Of a stretch of 35,960 nucleotides of DNA, positions 1-8,997 are shown one piece after another. The notes beneath the pieces were generated by a model. It made no database searches. It had not been told where the DNA came from and saw nothing but the letters and a program-made list of their open reading frames with translations. A program made the translations under genes and the position numbers. Position 1 is the first letter of the stretch; each line of letters starts with the position of its first letter. The stretch comes from Candidatus Heimdallarchaeota archaeon (lineage in GTDB: Archaea; Asgardarchaeota; Heimdallarchaeia; Heimdallarchaeales; Heimdallarchaeaceae), in assembly GCA_021399395.1 (NCBI GenBank), contig JAAFKJ010000120.1, positions 1 through 35,960 on the forward strand. Direction: 5' to 3'.

Positions 1-55
1 ATAACGCACAGAAGAAACCGAAAAAGAAAAAGAAAAAAGAAAAAAAATATTTAGA

Positions 56-340
56 TTATGCCTTTGGAAATAGATCAGGCACATCATCTGTTGCTGCTAG
101 GAAGTACATGTATAGATGTCCTATCCACTTAGCAATTCTTAATACGAAATCATAATGCAGTTTGAATCTCTTACCCATTATCAATACTGTTATACAATTA
201 ATAAAGAAGGTAATTCCAATGATGAAATTGAAAATCATCATCACTAATCCAATGATTATGCCGTATAGAATCTGCAACAAAGGTCTTATGATACAGAAGT
301 TTAATCTACTTGCTGCTTCTTTGAAACCAGGTAGCGACAT
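56..340 (-). CDS. Small membrane protein, DUF4389-like
   Basis: 94-aa ORF with two hydrophobic helices. The C-terminal motif GKRFKLHYDFVLRIAKWIGHLYMYFLAATDDVPDLFP resembles the DUF4389 pattern (TGRxPxxxxDFVxxxxRWxxRxxAYxxLLTDxYPPF). Confidence 0.6.
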   Translation of the reverse strand: MSLPGFKEAASRLNFCIIRPLLQILYGIIIGLVMMIFNFIIGITFFINCITVLIMGKRFKLHYDFVLRIAKWIGHLYMYFLAATDDVPDLFPKA

Positions 341-445
341 AGTACTTTAAAGAAAAACAAACTTCTATATAAAATTATGTGCAGAGGTATGAACAGTGGT
401 AAAAATCGGATTTCTATGTGAGATAAAATAGCACACTTTTCAGTT

Positions 446-456
446 GGTATATAAAC
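446..456 (+). promoter_or_regulatory. Putative archaeal TATA box for the SDR gene (ggtatataaac)
   Basis: TATA-like element about 110 nt upstream of the ATG at 567; no experimental support. Confidence 0.4.
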
Positions 457-490
457 AGCTGACTGAAACGTTTTTTCAATTTTCTGAAAT

Positions 491-524
491 CAGTAATTAC
501 AATTCCAATTTCTTGGAATTACTG
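491..524 (+). promoter_or_regulatory. Inverted repeat / hairpin in the SDR leader
   Basis: AATTCCAA (501-508) TTTC TTGGAATT (513-520) is a perfect 8-bp stem with a 4-nt loop. It can extend with CAGT (491-494)/ACTG (521-524) across a bulge. Confidence 0.45.
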
Positions 525-566
525 TTTCACTGGATTTTTCATAAGTGTCGATGTGCATATTGACTC

Positions 567-1592
567 ATGAAGGTCTTGGTTACTGGGGCATTTGGTAATG
601 TAGGTCAGAATGCAGTGAAAGTTTTACTTGAACGGGGGTACTCGGTACGTTGTTTTGATCTAAAAAATCCAAAAAACCAACGAATAAAAAATAGATTGTT
701 GAGACATGGAAAATTTGAGGTAGTCTGGGGTGATATTAGAGATTCTAATACAATTGTTAAATTAGTTCCTGATGTGGAGTTTATAATTCATCTTGCTGCA
801 ATAATCCCACCTCTAGCATATGAAATTCCTAAACTTGCATATGATGTAAATGTAAAAGGATCGATAAGTTTGATTAAGGCAACTGCGAAGATGAAAACAC
901 CTCCGAAATTTGTTTATGCTTCATCAATTGCAGTACATGGAAATAGAATGGAGAAAAATCCACCTACTAAGGTTAATGATCCTCTTAAACCACTTGATTA
1001 TGATAATTATGCTCAGCATAAGATAGAGGTAGAAAAATTTCTTAGGAAAATGGAAATTCCTTGGACTATCTTGCGTTTTGCAGCAATAACACCATATGAA
1101 CTAGGATGGACAATTCCTGATATAATGTATGATATACCTTTAGATCAAAGGATTGAGGTTGCTGATTCAAGAGATGTTGCTTTAGCATGTGTTAATGCAC
1201 TATCAGCTGAAACTATAGGAAAAACACTATTTATAGGAGGTGGGGAAGGAAATCAGCTGTATCAAAGAGATTTTGTTTCATTGATTCTAGAAGCAGTAGG
1301 AGTTGGAATGCTACCTGAGGAAGCTTTTAAGAAAGCAAAAAAAATGTCAGACTATTATCATTGCGACTGGATGGATACTGAGGAAGCACAGGCACTTCTA
1401 CAATTCCAGAGATTTACCTTTAGCGATTTTATTAAAAAGTTTAGGAGAAAAGTGAGTTTCAGAAGATTCATAATTATTATCTTCAGACCAATAGCGCGTG
1501 CAGTAATCTTGGCAAAATCTCCATACTATCAAAAACCCAAGAAGAAGAAAAATAAAACAAAGAATCAGAACAAGCGCTCAATTGTTAATTGA
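567..1592 (+). CDS. NAD-dependent epimerase/dehydratase (extended SDR) with hydrophobic plus polybasic C-terminal tail
   Basis: N-terminal Rossmann motif VTGAFGNVG, catalytic-type YDNYAQHK (YxxxK), C-terminal KPKKKKNKTKNQNKR tail. Confidence 0.85.
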   Translation: MKVLVTGAFGNVGQNAVKVLLERGYSVRCFDLKNPKNQRIKNRLLRHGKFEVVWGDIRDSNTIVKLVPDVEFIIHLAAIIPPLAYEIPKLAYDVNVKGSISLIKATAKMKTPPKFVYASSIAVHGNRMEKNPPTKVNDPLKPLDYDNYAQHKIEVEKFLRKMEIPWTILRFAAITPYELGWTIPDIMYDIPLDQRIEVADSRDVALACVNALSAETIGKTLFIGGGEGNQLYQRDFVSLILEAVGVGMLPEEAFKKAKKMSDYYHCDWMDTEEAQALLQFQRFTFSDFIKKFRRKVSFRRFIIIIFRPIARAVILAKSPYYQKPKKKKNKTKNQNKRSIVN

Positions 1593-1738
1593 GACATTTT
1601 TCTTCAATTATTTCTTCTTTTTCATATTTTTTCATAATGCCAAGATATATATATCACTAAATGACATCTAAACCATAAAAATAGTTTAGAGCTATAAAAT
1701 ATATTCACAAAAACTAACGTACCTTATTAGGTGATTTA

Positions 1739-3631
1739 ATGAGCGAAGATACAAAGAAAGAACTCGTTGTAGGAATTGATTTAGGAACTACTAACTCTGG
1801 TATTGCTTATATGGTTGCAGGCAAGCCTGAGATTATTCCAAATATAGAGGGAGGAAGAATTACTCCTAGTGTTATCATATTTAATGAAGATGGTACTCGA
1901 ACTGTCGGAATTCAAGCAAAAAGACAAGCTATATCTATGCCTGATCGAACTCAGAGAAGTATTAAGAGAAAGATGGGTACTGATTACACATTCAAAGTTG
2001 ATGACAAAGTATACAAACCTGAAGAGATGTCAGCAATGATTTTGTCAAAACTTAAAGAAGACGCAGAAGCTTATCTTAACCAAAAAATTGAGAAAGCAGT
2101 TATCACTGTTCCAGCTTATTTTAGCGACTCACAAAGACAAGCAACAAAAGACGCAGGAGAAATAGCTGGATTAGATGTTCTAAGAATTGTAAATGAACCA
2201 ACTGCAAGTGCTCTTGCTTATGGTTTGGACAAGGAAGGAGCTGAAATAGTGCTAGTGTTTGACTTAGGTGGTGGAACATTTGATGTTTCCATACTAGAGC
2301 TTGACGATGGCCTATTTCGTGTTATTGCTACCAGTGGGAACAATCTTCTCGGAGGAGATGATTGGGATCAACGAATTATCGATTGGATTATTGCTGAATT
2401 CAAGAAGAAAGAGGGCATTGATTTAGCAAAGGACACCAAAGTTGTTCAAAGACTAAAAGATGCAGCTGAAGAAGCTAAAATTGAACTCACTTCTAAAGTT
2501 AAAACAAACATAAGTCTACCATATATTTCAGCTGACGCTTCTGGACCTAAACATCTTGATTTAGAGTTATCAAGAGCTAAGTTTGAAGATATGACTAAAG
2601 ATTTAGTCGAAAAATGTGCTGGACCTTCAAGACAGGCTATGAAAGACGCTAAGGTTAAAGCTGGCGACTTAGATAAAGCTATACTTGTTGGTGGAGCAAC
2701 AAGGATGCCAATGATTAGAGATATGGCTAAAGAGTTATTCGGAAAAGAACCTCACAAAGGTGTTGCACCAGAAGAGGTTGTAGCCTTAGGTGCAGCAGTT
2801 CAAGCTGCTGTTCTTGCAGGAGAAGTTAAGGATATCTTGCTTCTAGATGTTACCCCACTATCTTTAGGTGTTGAAACTCTTGGAAATGTTATGACTCCTC
2901 TTATTGAAAGAAATACTACTATTCCGGTCACTAAGAAGAATGTCTTTACAACAGCTGCAGATATGCAAACTTCTGTTGAAGTACATGTTCTACAAGGAGA
3001 ACGTACAATGGCAGCTGATAATATTACTCTGGGTAGATTTCAACTAGTAGGTATTCCTGCTGCTCCTCGTGGTATTCCACAAGTCGAAGTATCATTTGAT
3101 ATTGATGCAAATGGAATATTACAAGTTTCAGCAAAAGATCTTGGTACTGGGAAAGAACAAAGTATAGTTATTCAATCCTCTCATCTTTCCGATAGTGATA
3201 TTGATAAGATGAAAGCTGATGCTGAGCAGTATAAGGAAGAAGATGCTATTCGTAAAGAGCAAATCGACGCACGCAATACTGCTGAACAAGCTGTTTATTC
3301 AACTGAAAAGACCATTAAAGAATTAGGTGAAAAACTATCTGATTCTGAGAAGAAAGCTCTAGAAGATAAGATGGAAGCACTCAAGAAAGAAATGGAAACT
3401 GAGGATACTGAGAAGATTAAGGCTAAAACAGAAGAGTTAATGCAAGAAATGATGCAAATTTCTCAAAGGATCTACGCTGAAACAGGACAAGCTCCTGGTG
3501 CAGAAGGTCCTCAACCAGATGCAGGTGCTTATGGTCCCGGAGATCCTCAAGGACAACCTCCAACACAACCAGATATTAATGAAGAACAAGTTATCGATGT
3601 TGATTATGAACCAGTAGACGATGATGAGTAA
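1739..3631 (+). CDS. dnaK: Molecular chaperone DnaK (Hsp70)
   Basis: 630 aa; [53 protein letters not shown]-terminal [16 protein letters not shown]. Confidence 0.98.
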   Translation: MSEDTKKELVVGIDLGTTNSGIAYMVAGKPEIIPNIEGGRITPSVIIFNEDGTRTVGIQAKRQAISMPDRTQRSIKRKMGTDYTFKVDDKVYKPEEMSAMILSKLKEDAEAYLNQKIEKAVITVPAYFSDSQRQATKDAGEIAGLDVLRIVNEPTASALAYGLDKEGAEIVLVFDLGGGTFDVSILELDDGLFRVIATSGNNLLGGDDWDQRIIDWIIAEFKKKEGIDLAKDTKVVQRLKDAAEEAKIELTSKVKTNISLPYISADASGPKHLDLELSRAKFEDMTKDLVEKCAGPSRQAMKDAKVKAGDLDKAILVGGATRMPMIRDMAKELFGKEPHKGVAPEEVVALGAAVQAAVLAGEVKDILLLDVTPLSLGVETLGNVMTPLIERNTTIPVTKKNVFTTAADMQTSVEVHVLQGERTMAADNITLGRFQLVGIPAAPRGIPQVEVSFDIDANGILQVSAKDLGTGKEQSIVIQSSHLSDSDIDKMKADAEQYKEEDAIRKEQIDARNTAEQAVYSTEKTIKELGEKLSDSEKKALEDKMEALKKEMETEDTEKIKAKTEELMQEMMQISQRIYAETGQAPGAEGPQPDAGAYGPGDPQGQPPTQPDINEEQVIDVDYEPVDDDE

Positions 3632-3721
3632 TTCTTCTTCTATTTCTTTTCTCTTCAACCGATAATATTTTTATTACTTAGCTTTTTTATTCATATATCT
3701 CCATATTATTGAGGATAGAAA

Positions 3722-4897
3722 ATGTCGAATAAAAGAGATTACTATGAAGTTCTAGAAGTATCAAAGGATGCAACTGAAAATGACATAAAAAAAGCCTTCA
3801 GAAAGAAAGCGATGGAGTATCATCCTGACAGGAATCCCGATAATCCTAAAGCTGCTGATAAATTCAAAGAAGCAACAGAAGCCTACGATATTCTGTCCAA
3901 TCCTGAGAAAAGATCCTCATATGATAGATTTGGTTTCGCAGGAGTTCAATCAGACTTTTCCTCTGTAAACATGGGAGATTATTCAACATTTTCAGATCTA
4001 TTTTCTTCATTATTTAGAGATGATTTCTTTGGTGATGACATATTTAGTCAATTCTTTGGAGGAAGAGGTCGCTCTCGTCGTTCTTCAGGGCCACAAAAGG
4101 GTTCAGACTTGCTAATGGATTATAAGATTGATTTTGAAGAAGCAATCTATGGAACAAAAAAAGTTGTTGAAGTCCCGATTAAGAAAGAATGTGTAGAATG
4201 TAAAGGTAGTGGTGCTCAAGAAGGTTCTTCTCCTAAGAGTTGCCCAAACTGTCAAGGTTCTGGTGTTGAAACTGTACAAAGACAAATGGGTTTTACACGT
4301 TATATCTCTCAACAAGCATGTAGTAAATGTAGAGGGAAGGGGTCGATAATCGAAAAACCTTGTAAGACTTGCCGTGGTTCAGGTAGATCTGATGAGAACG
4401 AAAAAATCAAACTTGAAATTCCATCTGGTGTAGATTCTGGTTTTAGGTTAAGAATAAGAAACAAAGGTGAAGAAGGGAGATCAGGGGGTACAAGAGGAGA
4501 CCTCTATGTTAGATTGATAGTTGACAGTCACGAATTCTATAAACGCCAAGGAGACAATCTCATCGTGGAATTAGAAATACCATTTGCAATAGCAGTTCTT
4601 GGGGGAGAAATAAAGGTTCCAACTCCATATGGAGCTGAAAAAGTCAAAATCCCTAAGAAAACTAAAGAAGGTCAAATTCTCAGATTACAAAGAAAAGGTA
4701 TTCAACGTAAAACCCAATATGGGATGAGTTATGGAGATTTTCTTATTCTTGTACATTATAGTATCCCTGGTAAATTGAATGATGAAGAGAAAGAACTTCT
4801 CGAAAAATTGAAAGAAATCTCGAAAATGCCTTCAAAACAAGAAAAATTGTTCAAGAAGCTTATTGATACATCAAAAGCGAACAAAGTTGATGAATAG
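3722..4897 (+). CDS. dnaJ: Chaperone DnaJ (Hsp40, type I)
   Basis: J-domain with HPD (YHPDRNPDNP), G/F-rich linker, four CxxCxGxG-type zinc motifs (CVECKGSG, CPNCQGSG, CSKCRGKG, CKTCRGSG). Confidence 0.98.
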   Translation: MSNKRDYYEVLEVSKDATENDIKKAFRKKAMEYHPDRNPDNPKAADKFKEATEAYDILSNPEKRSSYDRFGFAGVQSDFSSVNMGDYSTFSDLFSSLFRDDFFGDDIFSQFFGGRGRSRRSSGPQKGSDLLMDYKIDFEEAIYGTKKVVEVPIKKECVECKGSGAQEGSSPKSCPNCQGSGVETVQRQMGFTRYISQQACSKCRGKGSIIEKPCKTCRGSGRSDENEKIKLEIPSGVDSGFRLRIRNKGEEGRSGGTRGDLYVRLIVDSHEFYKRQGDNLIVELEIPFAIAVLGGEIKVPTPYGAEKVKIPKKTKEGQILRLQRKGIQRKTQYGMSYGDFLILVHYSIPGKLNDEEKELLEKLKEISKMPSKQEKLFKKLIDTSKANKVDE

Positions 4898-4950
4898 TAA
4901 CTCAATTCCTTCAGATACTTTTTTATTTCAAAGTTAACAAATATCTATTG

Positions 4951-5742
4951 ATGAGTGAAGAATTTATTCGCTGTAAAGATTGTGGAAACCTCAATATTGT
5001 GGGTTCTACAAGATGTGTTTTTTGTAACAATCCTTTTGGTGGGGAAGAAACAGAGCCTAATAAAGACCCTGTTCCAGAGGTTTCGATTGCACCTTCAGTC
5101 GATAGCATTCCTGCCCCAGATGAGAAAAAGGAAGAGGTTGAAATGTCTCTACCAAAACTCCCAGATATTGATGTTACTCAACAAAAACCAAAGAAAAAGG
5201 AAGTTATTCTTACAGACACAACTTTTGTTGAACCAACCCTTACAAGAAAATTCTTCATGATCTCTCTTTATTCAATCCTAGTTGCGGTTGTGCATTATCT
5301 ATTGAATCTTTTGGTTTCTATAATTTCAGTTAGAATAGAAAATCCCAGTGTTGATGCTTTTCCTATAAGTGCAGATTTGAATCAATACATCGCTATTAAT
5401 GCAGTTAGTATTATCTTAGGTGTTCCTTTCGCAATAGCTATCGGTTATGTAATAGGGAAGATAATTAGAAAATACAATAGTAAGAAGTCAAGTTTCATAA
5501 AATGGTTCAGTTTCGCAGTTGTTATTGACTTGATCATTAATGTTGGAATCACCATTGGTTTAGTATTTGCTTTCAATACTTTGAATGAAAATGATGTTCT
5601 CTTTCTTAAACTGATAGGAGCTGCATTCATCTTTCTGGTAGTTAGCGTTATTACGCTATTCATCCCCATGATTTCTGGTTCATTTCTAATATTCACCGAG
5701 ATTGATAAAATATTCTTTCCAAAAAAATATGTTGAATTTTAG
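4951..5742 (+). CDS. Zinc-ribbon membrane protein of unknown function
   Basis: N-terminal CKDCGNLN...TRCVFCNNPFG zinc ribbon, acidic linker, then about four hydrophobic TM segments. ATG at 4951 preferred over the TTG at 4948 in the ORF track. Confidence 0.7.
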   Translation: MSEEFIRCKDCGNLNIVGSTRCVFCNNPFGGEETEPNKDPVPEVSIAPSVDSIPAPDEKKEEVEMSLPKLPDIDVTQQKPKKKEVILTDTTFVEPTLTRKFFMISLYSILVAVVHYLLNLLVSIISVRIENPSVDAFPISADLNQYIAINAVSIILGVPFAIAIGYVIGKIIRKYNSKKSSFIKWFSFAVVIDLIINVGITIGLVFAFNTLNENDVLFLKLIGAAFIFLVVSVITLFIPMISGSFLIFTEIDKIFFPKKYVEF

Positions 5743-6194
5743 TGGTGAATTTTTTGGGATATGAAGATAGCAAATTAACAAAGTTCCTCAAACATGAAAT
5801 AGATTCCATAAACATGCATCTCCCAAAGAAACGAGTAAGTCTGGAGATGGCACTGAAAGGTTTTAATCTCTATGTTAGTAAAGAAAATAATCAAATTCAC
5901 ATAGATATGAAAGAAGTGCAACTTCTAAAGGAACTGTGTCCCATCGAGAAACTCAAGAGCGTATACCTCCCTATTCTTATTATTAGACGAAGAGACCTTG
6001 GAACTGGAACCTACGTTATATCTGGGGAACTTATTGAGCAATATCTGGTTCTCAAAGCGATAAGCAAAATTGACGAGGATTGGGATAAATTCACCCAAAA
6101 AGAACTTAAATCTAGTTCATTGTTTTTATACAAGCCAAATTTAATAGAATTAAGAAAAGTTCTACCAACAAGTACAGTTATTGGATTTTCATAG
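5742..6194 (+). CDS. DUF61-like archaeal protein
   Basis: LPKKRVSLEMALKG...KEVQLLKELCP...LPILI...GTYVISGELIE...LFLYKPNLIELRKVLPTSTVIGF matches the DUF61 layout from memory. GTG start overlaps the upstream stop codon (TAGTG). Confidence 0.65.
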   Translation: MVNFLGYEDSKLTKFLKHEIDSINMHLPKKRVSLEMALKGFNLYVSKENNQIHIDMKEVQLLKELCPIEKLKSVYLPILIIRRRDLGTGTYVISGELIEQYLVLKAISKIDEDWDKFTQKELKSSSLFLYKPNLIELRKVLPTSTVIGFS

Positions 6195-6196
6195 AA

Positions 6197-7390
6197 GTGG
6201 TGAAAATGAATAAATATGAAATATCAAAAGAAAATCATCTTAACAGAATTGAAAGATTAAGGAAATTCATGAACGAAAATGAAATGGGATCATTTGTCTT
6301 CTTCAACCCATTATCAATATATTATTTGACAGGGTATCATTTTATCGCAACAGAACGGCCTGTAGCTCTAGTTCTTCCAGTTGCTGAAGAACCATGGTTC
6401 TATGTACCAAGATTAGAGCAAGAGCATCTAATTGAAAAAATTCCTTGGGTAGGAAGAGAATTATATTTCGAATATCCTGATGAGAAACATCCTGCAAATA
6501 TTTTCATTGAGAAACTTATCGAACGTAAGTTAACTGAGAAAAAAATTGGGATGGAATCACCATCATTTTCAAGCTATTGGGGATATGAAGGACCAAAATT
6601 AACTGATCTACTCGAGAATAAAGCAAAAACCGAATTACATCCATTTTTAGTAAGAAATATAAGGAAAATTAAGGATGAAGAAGAACTCAAACTGATAAAG
6701 ATATCAGCAAAATATGGTGACCTAGCACACCGACTATTACAAGAGTATACAGCTGAAGGGAAAAATGAAGTAGAAGTATCTCTTCAAGCTAACATTGAAG
6801 CTTCGGAAAAACTATTTGTGGACTTGAAAGGTTTTATCCCACGGGGACTACTTCCTGCAAGGGCGGGATATCGAGGTCAGATAGGAGCTTGGTCAGCTAT
6901 TCCCCATTCTGTTCTACAGAAAACTATTTTCAAAAAAGGTGATGTTCTAGTTACAGGAGCTTCTGCAAATATTTCTGGTTATCACTCAGAGCTAGAACGA
7001 ACAATGTTTATAGGTCCTCCTAGTGATAAACAGAAACGGTTCTTTGATGTTATGAAAAAATCTCAAGATGCTGCTTTAGATGCTTTCGGTCCAAATATAC
7101 CTTGTAGTGATGTAGATAAAGTTGCAAGAAAAGTACTCAAAGACGAAGGGTTCTTTCACTTAGTTCAACATCATACAGGACATGCTATAGGTTTGGAAGG
7201 CCATGAAGCACCATTTCTAGATATAGGTATTGATGAAATTATCAAACCCGGAATGGTCTTTACCTGTGAACCTGGAATTTACGAATACAAATTTGGAGGT
7301 TTCAGACATTCAGATACAGTAATAATAACAGAAGAAGGATCTGAACACATAACCCCTTATCCCAGAGATCTTGAAGATTTGATTATTTGA
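6197..7390 (+). CDS. M24-family creatinase/Xaa-Pro aminopeptidase-like protein, metal ligands altered
   Basis: Creatinase_N-like N-domain (GSFVFFNPLSIYYLTGYHF) plus pita-bread C-domain (HHTGHAIGLEGHEAP, CEPGIYEYKFGGFRHSDTV). Start may be the ATG at 6206. Confidence 0.85.
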   Translation: MVKMNKYEISKENHLNRIERLRKFMNENEMGSFVFFNPLSIYYLTGYHFIATERPVALVLPVAEEPWFYVPRLEQEHLIEKIPWVGRELYFEYPDEKHPANIFIEKLIERKLTEKKIGMESPSFSSYWGYEGPKLTDLLENKAKTELHPFLVRNIRKIKDEEELKLIKISAKYGDLAHRLLQEYTAEGKNEVEVSLQANIEASEKLFVDLKGFIPRGLLPARAGYRGQIGAWSAIPHSVLQKTIFKKGDVLVTGASANISGYHSELERTMFIGPPSDKQKRFFDVMKKSQDAALDAFGPNIPCSDVDKVARKVLKDEGFFHLVQHHTGHAIGLEGHEAPFLDIGIDEIIKPGMVFTCEPGIYEYKFGGFRHSDTVIITEEGSEHITPYPRDLEDLII

Positions 7391-7405
7391 CAAATCTTCT
7401 TTTAA

Positions 7406-8326
7406 TCATTTTTTACTGGTTATTACATACACTTGTTTCTTTCCAACAAAGAGCGTTTCTTCTTCCTGAGTAACTGGATTTTTTGTTGCTTCAATTAGGA
7501 CTGGGTAACCGTGGATAACATGATCGTTATGTAATCGCTTATCGGCTTTTTCTATGTCTTCTATTGAGAACCCTGCATTATACAACCACCTCCAACTGAA
7601 AGGAAGTCGATGAAAGTTCTCGTCTATAAATTGATAAATCTCACTGATTTTTGCACTCATATTATTGCTTTTTGATTTTCGGAATTGTCTGAATATGGTT
7701 TCTTCAGCACTGTCAGTTACCCTACCTATTCCAGTAGTTACAAAGGGTTCTATTGCGTAAGCTGTACCAATCTGAAAACGATGAGAATCGTCTCTAATTT
7801 TCTTTGATACACTATAGTTTGGTATTGATACACCATCGTGGAGAGAATATTGAGACATGGAATGGCCACTAAGATTGACAATTGGTTTGAACCCTTCAGC
7901 TTCTATACATTTCTGAACTATTTCACCAACACGAAAGACACTCTCATTCGGTTTTACTATCTCAATTGCTTCATCCAATGCTTTCCTTGCTGTATCTTTC
8001 ATATGTTGCCATTTATCATCAAAAATGAAAGTTCTTGCTGCATCAGATAGATAACCATCAACTGATACTCCAGCATCTACTTTTACAATTGAGTTTTCAG
8101 GTATTGTACTGTCATCATTGATTATAGGAGAGTAATGGGCTGCTATTTCATTTATTGAAATATTAACAGGAAAAGCTGGTTGTGCTGATTGCTCTCTGAT
8201 GTGTTTTTCAGCTCTCTCAGCTATTTCCAATAAATGTATCCCCGGTTTAATAATTGACCCTACGAGTTCGAAGGTTTTTGCTAAGATCTCACCTGATTTC
8301 TTGTAGTTTTGGAAAGCATCGTCCAT
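7406..8326 (-). CDS. map: Methionine aminopeptidase type II
   Basis: NEIAAHYSP, VDAGVSVDGYLSDAARTF, LSGHSMSQYSLHDG, AIEPFVTTG, EEETLFV: all five M24 ligands (D, D, H, E, E) can be placed. Confidence 0.92.
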   Translation of the reverse strand: MDDAFQNYKKSGEILAKTFELVGSIIKPGIHLLEIAERAEKHIREQSAQPAFPVNISINEIAAHYSPIINDDSTIPENSIVKVDAGVSVDGYLSDAARTFIFDDKWQHMKDTARKALDEAIEIVKPNESVFRVGEIVQKCIEAEGFKPIVNLSGHSMSQYSLHDGVSIPNYSVSKKIRDDSHRFQIGTAYAIEPFVTTGIGRVTDSAEETIFRQFRKSKSNNMSAKISEIYQFIDENFHRLPFSWRWLYNAGFSIEDIEKADKRLHNDHVIHGYPVLIEATKNPVTQEEETLFVGKKQVYVITSKK

Positions 8327-8383
8327 TTGAATCGTTTCTCTCTAAGTTTTGAGTTTCTATTTGTCATATATTATTTTGTGTTG

Positions 8384-8818
8384 TTACAGATTTTTACCAT
8401 TTGATTGCGCCAGAAAGGAATGGAAAGTTTTACCTAATGATGTTGAAATCAAAATTGTCTTTGTATTTCCTCTAGAACCAATAGTTTCAAAGAATCCAAT
8501 ATCACGTAATCTTGTTATATTCCACTTTGTTGTAGAAAAAGACATTTCTAATTTACCAGATATTATCTCTGAAAGCTTGTTCAAAGAGATAGTTTTCTTC
8601 TCTAATATTCTAAACCCAGTAAAGAAAATCTCTCTCTGTTTCTTGTTTAATTGGTCAAAAAGTAAAAACATACTCTTATTCAATAATTCGAGCAAAAGTA
8701 GGTTGTCTTTTTCAAGCTCTCTTATTCTCTCTTGCGCAAAGGCGATCCCTTCTTTTAAATAATCTGGATCTTCCAGCTGTTCGCTTATGAATTTCGCTGG
8801 GGTTAACAAAACGTTCAC
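8384..8818 (-). CDS. wHTH transcriptional regulator-like protein
   Basis: 144 aa; leucine-rich helix followed by a winged-helix pattern (REIFFTGFRILEKKTISLNKLSEIISGKLEMSFSTTKWNITRLRDIGFFETIGSRGNTKTILIS). Coding preferred over the antisense 8349-8762 ORF. Confidence 0.65.
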   Translation of the reverse strand: MNVLLTPAKFISEQLEDPDYLKEGIAFAQERIRELEKDNLLLLELLNKSMFLLFDQLNKKQREIFFTGFRILEKKTISLNKLSEIISGKLEMSFSTTKWNITRLRDIGFFETIGSRGNTKTILISTSLGKTFHSFLAQSNGKNL

Positions 8819-8854
8819 CTATCATCTTTACACCTCTGTTTTTGAGTATGATAG
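8819..8854. promoter_or_regulatory. Inverted repeat CTATCAT-N22-ATGATAG upstream of the wHTH gene
   Basis: CTATCAT 8819-8825 and ATGATAG 8848-8854, directly 5' of the start codon at 8818 (-). Confidence 0.35.
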
Positions 8855-8964
8855 TTTAAGGTAAAGGTGCTTTTATGTTTTTCTAATTACAAGTAAGATA
8901 TAGTTTAAGAATATAAATTAACAAAGTCAGTTTTGTTAAATGGAATCTAAGAGCTTACAGTAGA

Positions 8965-8980
8965 CTATGTACGTTCATAG
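8965..8980. promoter_or_regulatory. Near-palindrome CTATGTACGTTCATAG (putative operator 1)
   Basis: 14 of 16 positions match the reverse complement; lies immediately 5' of the TATA-like element. Confidence 0.45.
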
Positions 8981-8981
8981 G

Positions 8982-8990
8982 TTTTATAAG
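8982..8990 (+). promoter_or_regulatory. Putative TATA box (ttttataag) of the 9032-16051 operon
   Basis: About 42-50 nt upstream of the ATG at 9032, between two palindromes. Confidence 0.45.
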
Positions 8991-8997
8991 ATAAGTA

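Noticed and set aside
1-54. Possible C-terminal end of an upstream (+) gene (Lys/Arg-rich, frame 1 stop at 52-54; frame 3 stays open longer with KKPKKKKKKEKK)
   Set aside because: Too short to choose a frame; used only as supporting context for the polybasic-tail observation.
162-350. 62-aa (+) ORF
   Set aside because: Antisense to the DUF4389-like ORF and not protein-like.
3437-3658. 73-aa (-) ORF
   Set aside because: Antisense to the dnaK 3' end; biased composition.
4112-4315. 67-aa (-) ORF
   Set aside because: Antisense shadow of dnaJ.
4955-5260. 101-aa (+) ORF in an alternative frame
   Set aside because: Overlaps the zinc-ribbon protein, whose frame has clear CxxC motifs and TM helices.
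8349-8762. 137-aa (+) ORF antisense to the wHTH gene
   Set aside because: The minus-strand frame gives a sensible winged-helix protein; the plus frame is low-complexity Ser/Leu/Phe-rich.
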